DNA of 5,697 bases, from the NCBI GenBank assembly GCA_003136915.1, contig PLEB01000317.1:1-5697 (forward strand), given 5' to 3'. The notes under the pieces are model-generated. The model was not told the origin of the DNA, searched no databases, and saw only the letters and a program-made list of their open reading frames with translations. Source of the DNA: Chitinophagaceae bacterium. GTDB lineage: Bacteria > Bacteroidota > Bacteroidia > Chitinophagales > Chitinophagaceae. Below are positions 1 to 5,697 of the stretch, one piece after another (the first letter of the stretch is position 1; the number at the start of each line of letters is the position of its first letter). Both the position numbers and the translations under genes were made by a program.

Positions 1-66
1 ACTTAATAACAATATTTTAAGATTCAAGCGTAAGCAACCCTCAACACTTTTATTTCAACGAGCTCC

Positions 67-91
67 AAAACCCGCGCCGGCGCGGCGTTTT
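67..91. terminator. GC-rich palindrome, candidate bidirectional terminator
   Basis: Bases 72-85 form a perfect 14-nt palindrome (CCGCGCCGGCGCGG). It can fold into a five-pair GC stem with a CCGG loop. With one bulged C at 86, pairing extends through C71-G87 and an A4/T4 outer stem (67-70 with 88-91). A GC stem flanked by A and T tracts resembles an intrinsic terminator readable from both strands. It lies about 160 bp past the prfA stop, so it could serve prfA, an unseen plus-strand gene to the left, or both. The T tract is short (four), so it may instead be a protein-binding or repeat element. Confidence 0.4.
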
Positions 92-113
92 CATTGGTAA
101 GGGTGAGTTATAA

Positions 114-148
114 CCATTAAACTGTTTAAACAATGAAATGTTTAATGG
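114..148. repeat. nested inverted repeats built on GTTTAA/TTAAAC
   Basis: CCATTAAAC (114-122) and GTTTAATGG (140-148) are perfect 9-bp inverted repeats around a 17-nt spacer. Inside this, TTAAACA (126-132) pairs perfectly with TGTTTAA (139-145) around a 6-nt loop, and GTTTAAAC (124-131) is itself palindromic. The hexamer TTAAAC or its complement thus occurs at 117-122, 124-129, 126-131 and 140-145 in alternating orientation. The 9-bp and 7-bp hairpins share bases and are mutually exclusive. The arrangement could be an operator with several half-sites or an RNA structure. In such AT-rich DNA, chance is a real alternative. Confidence 0.4.
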
Positions 149-252
149 ACAATTGTTAAAATAATATAAAATAAATTTACTAAATAAAATACTGGCTTAT
201 ACCAATAGCAAGGAATTTAATTACGCAGGTTCTGGGGAATAATTGCAACAAA

Positions 253-1317
253 TCAGGACTGGTTCGCTATTTTCTCGGCATTTTCAGCAAACTGAAGCGC
301 AGCAAGGAATTCACTGATATTCCCGTTTAACACATCGTTCAGATTATATACTGTCAGGCCTATCCGGTGGTCGGTAACCCTTCCCTGAGGGAAATTATAG
401 GTTCTTATCTTGGCGCTACGGTCGCCGGTACTCACCAGGCTTTTCCGGTGCCGGGCAATTTCCTCTTCCTGTTTTCTCACCTGTTCTTCGTATAAACGGG
501 TCCTGAGCATCTGCATGGCTTTTTCCCGGTTACCAAGCTGGGTCCTTTCCGTCTGGCAGACCACCACGGTTCCTGTAGGTATATGGGTCAGCAATACCTT
601 TGTTTCCACCTTATTTACGTTCTGTCCTCCTGCGCCCCCGCTCCTCGCGGTTTCCATTTTTACATCACTATCTTTTAGTTCAAAATCCACTTCCTCCGCC
701 TCCGGCATAACAGCAACCGTAGCGGCACTGGTATGGACCCGCCCGCTCTGCTCAGTATCCGGTACGCGCTGAACGCGGTGAACACCGCTTTCAAATTTGA
801 GCGTTCCGTATACATCATCCCCGGTAACTTCAACCTCAACTTCCTTATATCCGCCAACAGTGCCCGTACTTTCATTGAGGATTGCCGTACGCCAGCCCTT
901 TTTTTCAGCATATTTCAAATACATCCTGAGCAGGTCCCCGGCAAAAAGGCTGGCTTCATCCCCTCCCGTGCCCGCCCGGATTTCCAGAATAGCGTTCTTT
1001 TCATCCTGAGGATCTTTCGGGATCAATAATTGCCGGATCTCTGTTTCCAGTGCAGACTTTTTTTCCTCCAGGGAGGGTTTTTCCATTTTGGCCAATTCCC
1101 TGAGTTCTTCGTCATCCCCGTTTAGCGCCTCGTGGTTAAATGCAAGATCATCGAGCAGGCTGCGGTATATATCATAGGATTTTACAATTTTTTCCAGGCT
1201 TCGGTATTCCTTACTGGTTGTGCTGAACTTTCTGTTATCATTTACAATGGCAGGATTCGTCAATGCCACGCCCAGGTCTTCGAACCTGGCCCGGATAGCC
1301 TCCAGCTTATCTATCAT
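253..1317 (-). CDS. prfA: peptide chain release factor 1 (RF1)
   Basis: Cytoplasmic class I release factor. It recognises UAA and UAG in the ribosomal A site and triggers peptidyl-tRNA hydrolysis. The 354-aa protein has the family's usual length and order: a helical N-terminal domain (about 1-110), then the codon-recognition and catalytic domains. The tripeptide P186-D187-T188 is the RF1 form (PxT) of the stop-codon reading motif, where RF2 would have SPF. H195 in the following RVHTS segment is also typical of RF1. The catalytic G230-G231-Q232 lies in [10 protein letters not shown], whose Gln is normally N5-methylated by PrmC. I chose the ATG at 1315-1317 ([15 protein letters not shown]). An in-frame ATG at 1357-1359 would add 14 residues untypical of the family and lies upstream of the predicted -7 box. 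A weak GAAGG precedes the chosen start. The gene ends in TGA, a codon read by RF2 and not by RF1. It is divergent from the deaminase gene. No prmC is visible next to it. Confidence 0.97.
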   Translation of the reverse strand: MIDKLEAIRARFEDLGVALTNPAIVNDNRKFSTTSKEYRSLEKIVKSYDIYRSLLDDLAFNHEALNGDDEELRELAKMEKPSLEEKKSALETEIRQLLIPKDPQDEKNAILEIRAGTGGDEASLFAGDLLRMYLKYAEKKGWRTAILNESTGTVGGYKEVEVEVTGDDVYGTLKFESGVHRVQRVPDTEQSGRVHTSAATVAVMPEAEEVDFELKDSDVKMETARSGGAGGQNVNKVETKVLLTHIPTGTVVVCQTERTQLGNREKAMQMLRTRLYEEQVRKQEEEIARHRKSLVSTGDRSAKIRTYNFPQGRVTDHRIGLTVYNLNDVLNGNISEFLAALQFAENAEKIANQS

Positions 1318-1341
1318 ACCTTCGAAAAATTTATATTGCTG

Positions 1342-1372
1342 CAAAGTTAACCGAACCATGAGTTATCGGAAA
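1342..1372 (-). promoter_or_regulatory. predicted Bacteroidota-type promoter of prfA
   Basis: Reading the minus strand, TAACTTTG (1349 down to 1342) matches the Bacteroidota -7 consensus TAnnTTTG exactly. Nineteen bases upstream is TTTC (1372-1369), three of four with the -33 consensus TTTG at the expected spacing. Transcription would start near 1335, giving a short leader before the prfA ATG at 1317. The -33 element and part of the spacer lie inside the first five codons of the divergent deaminase gene. The position argues that the upstream in-frame ATG at 1359 is not used, because it would not be in the transcript. Confidence 0.5.
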
Positions 1373-2536
1373 TTCCAGGCTGACTATTTGTTTGATGGAT
1401 ATAACCTGTTGAATGAGGAACAGGTGCTGATAACAAAGGCCGACGGTACCATTGAGAAGATTATACATCCTGGCGAGGCAGGAGAAGAGGTTGAAAAACT
1501 GAAGGGCTTATTAAGCCCGGGTTTTGTGAATTGCCACTGCCATCTGGAATTAAGTCATCTGAAAGGACGTACTCCGATGAAAAGCGGCCTGGTTGAATTT
1601 GTTCTTTTTGTCGTAAGCCAGAGGAAAAATGACCCCGTGGAAATTATGGATTGCATCAAATCTGCCGAAGAGGAAATGTTGGCCGCAGGAATCATTGCGG
1701 TTGGTGATATCTGTAATACTTCCGATACCCTTACTCAAAAATCAGGTAAGCATCTCGCTTATTACAATTTCATTGAACTTGCAGGTTGGCTGCCAGATCA
1801 GGCCCACAAACGGTTTGATTCCGGAAGATCATTATATGATCAGTTCGCAAAAATGACAGGAAGCGAGGATCATCTTTCATTAAGTCCGCACGCCCCTTAT
1901 TCCGTTTCAAATCCATTGTGGAAATTACTGGGAACGCGCTTTCCTCAAAAAACCATTACAATACATAATCAGGAAAGCGCCGCAGAAGATGCATATTTTA
2001 TTTCCGGCCACGGCGAACTTACCGAGATGTTCAGGAAGATGGAAATAGAAACCACACATTTCTCCGGAACGGGAACCAGGAGCCTGCCTTATTACCTGCC
2101 TTTACTCGGGCAAGCGCAAAATATAATTCTTGTTCACAATACCTATACTTCAGCCGGGGATCTTTCCATGGCAAATAAATTCAGCCGCAATTTATTTTTT
2201 TGTCTATGCCCGAATGCAAATCTCTATATTGAGAACCGCTTGCCGGATATACCTGAAATGATCAGGCTGAATGCTAACATCGTCATTGGTACGGATAGTC
2301 TCGCCAGTAATCTCCAGCTCAGCGTGCTTGAGGAAATGAAAACCATAAAAAAATACTTCCCGGAAATCGAGTTGAGCCGTCTCCTGAAATGGGCTACTTC
2401 CAACGGTGCACGAGCTCTCCAGCTTGAAAATGAACTGGGCGATTTTAAGAAAGGAAAGAAGCCGGGACTCGTCCTGATTGAGTCCGCGGGAAAAGAGTTA
2501 ATTGATAAGGATAGCCAGTGCCGGCGAATTTTATGA
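1358..2536 (+). CDS. amidohydrolase-superfamily metal-dependent deaminase, substrate unknown
   Basis: A 392-aa cytoplasmic enzyme of the amidohydrolase superfamily, in the group holding S-adenosylhomocysteine, adenosine-analogue and aminofutalosine deaminases and atrazine chlorohydrolase-like enzymes. A small N-terminal beta region (1-55) precedes the TIM barrel. Visible active-site parts are H60 and H62 (NCHCH metal pair), HAPYS at 178-182, H203 and E206 in HNQE, H260 in [20 protein letters not shown] from 284, and D313 in GTDSLASN. This full set predicts a mononuclear metal-dependent deaminase. A C-terminal beta segment (about 355-377, [15 protein letters not shown]) closes the fold. I chose the ATG at 1358. 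The frame stays open back to 1220, but that extension is antisense to the prfA start and unlike the family. Only 40 bp separate it from prfA, with no clear plus-strand promoter, so its promoter may lie within prfA. Its stop overlaps that of recO. Aminodeoxyfutalosine deaminase (menaquinone synthesis) is one candidate role, inferred from the family only. No menaquinone gene is adjacent. Confidence 0.9.
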   Translation: MSYRKFQADYLFDGYNLLNEEQVLITKADGTIEKIIHPGEAGEEVEKLKGLLSPGFVNCHCHLELSHLKGRTPMKSGLVEFVLFVVSQRKNDPVEIMDCIKSAEEEMLAAGIIAVGDICNTSDTLTQKSGKHLAYYNFIELAGWLPDQAHKRFDSGRSLYDQFAKMTGSEDHLSLSPHAPYSVSNPLWKLLGTRFPQKTITIHNQESAAEDAYFISGHGELTEMFRKMEIETTHFSGTGTRSLPYYLPLLGQAQNIILVHNTYTSAGDLSMANKFSRNLFFCLCPNANLYIENRLPDIPEMIRLNANIVIGTDSLASNLQLSVLEEMKTIKKYFPEIELSRLLKWATSNGARALQLENELGDFKKGKKPGLVLIESAGKELIDKDSQCRRIL

Positions 2537-3280
2537 GGGTGCATCATCCAGGATGGTACGCAAAACCGGAAGCGTTTTCATCGTGCCGAATCCGGCCATG
2601 TGCAGGGCGAAAAAATCCTGGCAGGCCTGTAGCAATATCCGGCGCTTTTCCTTGTTCAGCGGAACTTCCGGCAGTTCTTCAGGCCGCATCACGCGGAGCA
2701 ACTGCGAAATAAGTTCACTGTAGGGATTTTCCAGAAAATTTGGATGCACTGGTTTCTCCCCGGTGAAGAATCCCTCCTGCAGGTCAAGGAATGTTTTTTG
2801 CTTTGAATAGTTGTCGCTGATCCGCAAACCGAAAAAATTGGCCAGGTGAAGCGCAAAGTAAAGCGGGAAATTGGCCCTGACGGAGTTATTCGATTCATCC
2901 AAGTGGATCAAAGCATCTTCCACAAACTGATAAAGCTCAGGATTTGCCTCGGGCTGCTTTAAACATTTTTGAAGCAGTTCGATCATGAAGAGCGCCACCG
3001 TATGGGTCACTACGTCAAAAAAAATATTTTTATACAGGTGTTCCCACCGGTATTCTTTTATGCGTTCCAGATTTTTCAATTCATTATGATACACGATCAG
3101 GTCCAGGATGGCAGAAGGCTGAAAGAAAGCCGTTTTCAACCCTCCTTTAGGAATGGCGGTTCTTACACCATTCACGAGGTAGGACTGCAATCCGAACAAT
3201 TCAGTGAAGATGGAAACGATTACACTGGTTTCGCCATATTTCACCGTACGCAGTACAATACCTTTTGTTTTGTGAATCAT
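2531..3280 (-). CDS. recO: DNA repair protein RecO
   Basis: RecO acts in the RecFOR pathway. With RecR it displaces SSB and loads RecA on single-stranded DNA at gaps, and it can anneal complementary strands. The 249-aa product has the family length. Residues 1 to about 78 form the N-terminal OB fold, opening with the characteristic HKTKGIVLRTVKYGETS and continuing to the LQSYLVNGVR strand. About 79-249 is the all-helical C-terminal domain, ending with the LHMAGFGTMKTLPVL segment. Only two cysteines (C106, C220) are present, so the CxxC zinc site of some RecO proteins is absent. I chose the ATG at 3278-3280. An in-frame ATG at 3358 would add 26 unrelated residues and lies upstream of the predicted -7 box. 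No Shine-Dalgarno is visible. The gene converges on the deaminase gene with a 6-base overlap and diverges from the transporter gene. Confidence 0.95.
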   Translation of the reverse strand: MIHKTKGIVLRTVKYGETSVIVSIFTELFGLQSYLVNGVRTAIPKGGLKTAFFQPSAILDLIVYHNELKNLERIKEYRWEHLYKNIFFDVVTHTVALFMIELLQKCLKQPEANPELYQFVEDALIHLDESNNSVRANFPLYFALHLANFFGLRISDNYSKQKTFLDLQEGFFTGEKPVHPNFLENPYSELISQLLRVMRPEELPEVPLNKEKRRILLQACQDFFALHMAGFGTMKTLPVLRTILDDAPS

Positions 3281-3328
3281 GATCCGGTATTCAGGCGAAA
3301 TTCGGTTAAAATAAGTTTCTTTGCGGGA

Positions 3329-3359
3329 CAAAACAAAGCCTGAATCATCAAAAGTCAAC
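3329..3359 (-). promoter_or_regulatory. possible promoter of recO
   Basis: On the minus strand, GTTG (3359-3356) is followed after 19 bases by TTGTTTTG (3336-3329). These match the Bacteroidota -33 (TTTG) and -7 (TAnnTTTG) consensus with one mismatch each, at the same 19-base spacing as the prfA promoter. It would give a recO leader of roughly 40 nt. The key A of the -7 box is T here, so this call is weaker than that for prfA. Confidence 0.3.
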
Positions 3360-3366
3360 TAAATAT

Positions 3367-5691
3367 ATGTGGGGAACCATTGCTGATTTTGTTCTGAAAA
3401 ATCGATTGCGTCTCTTGGTATTGTTGGCCATCGCGCTGGTCTTTGCAGGGTTTGAAGCATCCAGAATTGAATTGAGTTATGAGTATACGCGGGCCATTCC
3501 AACCGATAATCCGAAATATATTGCCTACCAGAATTTCCGGAAAAAATTCGGCGACGATGGAAACCTGCTTGTGATGGGAATTCAGACCAGCAACCTGTTC
3601 TCGAAAGACTTTTTTAATGATTACCTGCAGCTCAACCAGGATCTCAAGAAAGTCAGGGGTGTTGAGCAGGTTCTCAGTATACCCGAAGCTATTATTCTGG
3701 TTAGAAGTGACAATACGCAAAAGCTCACCCCAAAACCCTTGTTTTCCTCAGCATTTAGGTCCCAGCAAAAGCTGGATAGCGCCAAAAATGCATTTGAAAA
3801 CCAACCCTTTTACCGGAATCTCCTTTACAATCCTGCAACAGGAGCTTATCTCTCTGCCATCCACGTAAATAAGGATTTGATGAACACCGCTGCAAGAACG
3901 GAAGTGGTCGGGCGCATTGTAGAACTTGGGGATGCATTCGGAGAGGCCCATCACATTCAAATGCATTACAGCGGGCTACCATTGATAAGGACGAATATGG
4001 CTACTAAAGTGGCCACTGAAATGAAATGGTTCCTGCTTGGTTCTGTTTTACTTTCAGCGCTTATCCTGCTGTTGTTTTTCAGAAGCTTCAGCACCATGAT
4101 CCTGTCGCTGACAGTCGTCATTATCGGAGTGGTATTCAGTCTTGCCACTATGCACCTCTTCGGGTATAAGATAACCCTGTTGAATGCGCTGATTCCACCG
4201 TTGATCGTTGTCATCGGAATTCCCAATTGTATTTATTTTCTAAATAAATACCACACATCGTTTAAGGATACCGGCGAGAAGAAAAAAGCTCTTCAGGAGA
4301 TGATCCGGAAAATGGGGATTGTCACTTTGTTTTGCAATATCGCGGCTGCTATAGGATTTGGCGTATTTGCTTTTACAAAAAGCGCCGTTCTGAGAGAATT
4401 TGGAGTAGTGGCGGGAATCAACATCATGCTGCTTTTTTTTATTTCAATTGTTCTCCTGCCCTCCGTGCTCAGTTATCTGCCGGATCCGAAACTCCGGCAC
4501 ATGAAATATCTTACCAATCGCTGGCTAACTTCATTACTGGACCGTCTGGAAGATTGGACGCTTCACCACAAATCAGTCATTTATACAACAACTGTCCTTG
4601 TCCTGATCGTTTCGATAGCCGGGATCTTCCGGTTGCGTTCAGAAGGATTTATCCTGGATGATCTTCCCAAAACAGATCCGGTATATGCCGATCTTAAGTT
4701 TTTCGAAAATAATTTCAAAGGTGTAATGCCGCTGGAAATATTGATCGATACAAAAAGGAAAAATGGGTTACGGGCAAGCCCGCTGGTGACTTTCGGAAAA
4801 ATTGATCAGCTTTCTTCCTTCATTGACTCCAGCCCGGTAATGGCAAAGCCATTATCCATCGTGGAAGGATTGAAATTTGTGCGTCAGGCTTATTATCATA
4901 ATGACAGTTCCGACTATGCGCTTCCCAATGAATTCGACCTTAGCTTTCTTGCCCCGTATCTGAATGTGAAAAACGACAGCGCCAGCCAGTCAAACAATGT
5001 TACAAAACTGGCAAATAGTTTCATTGATAGCAACAGGCAAACAACACGTATCAGTGTAAATATGGCCGACGTAGGGAGCTTGCGCCTACCGTCGATTTTG
5101 GGGTCAATAAATAAACGGGCTTCGCAACTGTTCGACAGTACAAAATACTCGGTGGAATTAACCGGCACCACAGTAACTTTTCTGGAAGGAAGCGCCTTTA
5201 TCATTCACGGGCTCCAGCAGAGTATTCTTTGGGCTTTTGCGCTGATAGCCGTTTGTATGATCTATCTGTTCCGGTCTTTTAGAATACTTATTTGTTCCCT
5301 TCTTCCGAATGTAATTCCATTGATTATTACGGCAGGGGTAATGGGATGGGCGGGGGTTCCTCTAAAACCGTCGACGGTATTGGTATTCAGCATAGCATTA
5401 GGAATCGCTATTGATATAACCATCCGTTTTCTGGTAAATTATAAACAGGATCAACAGAAAGGAGAGCCGGTGCGGGATGCGGTGATCAGGACCATTCATT
5501 CCACCGGTATCAGCATCATCTACACTTCATTGGTCCTGATTGCAGGATTTATCATTTTTTGTTTCAGCGGATTTGGCGGAACCCAGGCATTGGGATGGCT
5601 CACATCACTTACGCTCGTGATGGCAACCTTCACGAATTTGTTGTTTTTACCTGCACTGTTGATTACGATAGGGAGGAAAAGTAAAAAGTAA
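3367..5691 (+). CDS. RND superfamily / MMPL-type transporter with 12 predicted helices
   Basis: A 774-aa inner-membrane protein with the duplicated architecture of MMPL/HpnN/Patched-like RND permeases. TM1 (about 13-31) is followed by a large periplasmic domain (about 32-220) and a five-helix bundle (about 221-238, 243-263, 270-293, 317-336, 345-370). TM7 (about 404-422) is followed by a second periplasmic domain (about 423-616) and a second bundle (about 617-635, 639-659, 667-688, 713-734, 741-767). The second half carries an intramembrane acidic residue, D683, in LGIAIDITIRFL of TM10, as expected for proton coupling. The matching TM4 segment, VVIGIPNCIYFLNKYH, has N287 and C288 and no acidic residue. 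Relatives move lipids, hopanoids or hydrophobic compounds. The cargo here is unknown, and no adaptor (MFP) or outer-membrane channel gene is adjacent. The ATG at 3367 gives a normal start (MWGTIADFVLKNR) just before TM1. No Shine-Dalgarno is seen. A weak -7-like TAAGTTTC lies at 3312-3319 without a -33 partner. The basic tail (GRKSKK) ends in the heptamer repeat. Confidence 0.92.
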   Translation: MWGTIADFVLKNRLRLLVLLAIALVFAGFEASRIELSYEYTRAIPTDNPKYIAYQNFRKKFGDDGNLLVMGIQTSNLFSKDFFNDYLQLNQDLKKVRGVEQVLSIPEAIILVRSDNTQKLTPKPLFSSAFRSQQKLDSAKNAFENQPFYRNLLYNPATGAYLSAIHVNKDLMNTAARTEVVGRIVELGDAFGEAHHIQMHYSGLPLIRTNMATKVATEMKWFLLGSVLLSALILLLFFRSFSTMILSLTVVIIGVVFSLATMHLFGYKITLLNALIPPLIVVIGIPNCIYFLNKYHTSFKDTGEKKKALQEMIRKMGIVTLFCNIAAAIGFGVFAFTKSAVLREFGVVAGINIMLLFFISIVLLPSVLSYLPDPKLRHMKYLTNRWLTSLLDRLEDWTLHHKSVIYTTTVLVLIVSIAGIFRLRSEGFILDDLPKTDPVYADLKFFENNFKGVMPLEILIDTKRKNGLRASPLVTFGKIDQLSSFIDSSPVMAKPLSIVEGLKFVRQAYYHNDSSDYALPNEFDLSFLAPYLNVKNDSASQSNNVTKLANSFIDSNRQTTRISVNMADVGSLRLPSILGSINKRASQLFDSTKYSVELTGTTVTFLEGSAFIIHGLQQSILWAFALIAVCMIYLFRSFRILICSLLPNVIPLIITAGVMGWAGVPLKPSTVLVFSIALGIAIDITIRFLVNYKQDQQKGEPVRDAVIRTIHSTGISIIYTSLVLIAGFIIFCFSGFGGTQALGWLTSLTLVMATFTNLLFLPALLITIGRKSKK

Positions 5692-5697
5692 AAAGTA
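5681..5697 (+). repeat. GTAAAAA heptamer tandem repeat at the 3' end of the transporter gene
   Basis: GTAAAAA occurs at 5681-5687 and 5688-5694, and a third copy (GTA) is cut by the window edge. The repeat supplies the last codons and the TAA stop (5689-5691) of the transporter gene. It probably continues to the right, but its full length cannot be seen. Confidence 0.5.

Larger units (their letters stand above)
1..252. other. intergenic region downstream of prfA, no gene seen
   Basis: No open frame here looks like a gene. The stretch from about 149 to 195 is almost entirely A and T, while 71-87 is almost entirely G and C. Two dyad structures, annotated separately, lie at 67-91 and 114-148. 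I found no tRNA-like T-arm or acceptor pairing and no clear Bacteroidota promoter box on either strand. A plus-strand frame is open from base 2 to a TAA at 98-100, but it begins off the window and its 32 codons resemble nothing I recognise. The left neighbour of prfA is therefore unknown. Confidence 0.7.

Noticed and set aside
2..100. Plus-strand open frame running in from the left edge to TAA at 98-100
   Set aside because: Only 32 codons are visible, the sequence is unlike any family I know, and its end runs through the GC palindrome, which is better explained as noncoding.
153..179. TTG and TAAATTTA as a plus-strand promoter
   Set aside because: The spacing is 16 bases, the final G of the -7 box is missing, and it would point into the 3' end of prfA. 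In AT-rich DNA such matches are expected by chance.
410..772. 120-codon plus-strand open frame inside prfA
   Set aside because: It is a shadow antisense to the highly conserved catalytic region of RF1, with no recognisable domain or start context.
1220..1357. 46-residue N-terminal extension of the deaminase frame
   Set aside because: It is antisense to the start of prfA, does not resemble the family, and the ATG at 1358 gives a normal N-terminus before the metal-binding HxH.
1318..1359. 14-residue upstream extension of prfA from the ATG at 1359
   Set aside because: RF1 proteins normally begin near MIDKLEAI, and the predicted -7 box lies within this stretch.
3281..3358. 26-residue upstream extension of recO
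   Set aside because: The extra residues are not RecO-like, the conserved HKTKGIVL begins right after the ATG at 3280, and the candidate promoter lies inside the extension.
3969..4230. Minus-strand open frame opposite the first transporter helices
   Set aside because: It is a shadow of the membrane-protein coding sequence with no independent support.
1..5697. CRISPR, mobile element, defence or toxin-antitoxin system
   Set aside because: There are no spaced direct repeats, transposase or integrase motifs, target-site duplications, or small paired genes. All large frames belong to the four genes described.

Overview
The window is chromosomal DNA most likely from a member of the Bacteroidota, with a Chitinophagaceae or Sphingobacteria-like relative as a reasonable guess. 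The reasons are mixed. Start codons have no convincing Shine-Dalgarno sequences. A perfect Bacteroidota-type -7 box (TAACTTTG, matching TAnnTTTG) sits upstream of prfA. The RF1 and RecO sequences look like those of this phylum. The coding DNA has moderate GC content and the intergenic DNA is AT-rich. Lineage is judged from memory of these families, not from a search.

Layout from left to right. Positions 1-252 hold no supportable gene, but contain a GC-rich palindrome (67-91) and an AT-rich cluster of nested inverted repeats (114-148). prfA (release factor 1) lies on the minus strand at 253-1317. A 40-bp gap separates it from a divergent amidohydrolase/deaminase gene on the plus strand (1358-2536). 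That gene converges on recO (minus strand, 2531-3280), and the two stop codons overlap within the hexamer TTATGA. An 86-bp gap separates recO from a divergent plus-strand gene for a 12-helix RND/MMPL-family membrane protein (3367-5691). The window ends in a heptamer tandem repeat that begins at the last codons of this gene.

The four genes do not form one operon, because their orientations alternate (-, +, -, +). prfA and recO are housekeeping genes for translation termination and recombinational repair. The amidohydrolase is a catalytically complete member of the nucleoside-deaminase-like group with unknown substrate. The transporter is probably an envelope lipid or small-molecule exporter with unknown cargo. 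I see no CRISPR array, transposase, integrase, tRNA, toxin-antitoxin pair or defence system. This is an ordinary core-genome stretch. Its most notable points are compact gene packing (a promoter inside a neighbouring gene, overlapping stops), a transporter lacking the usual intramembrane acidic residue in its first half, and the two repeat structures in the left intergenic region.
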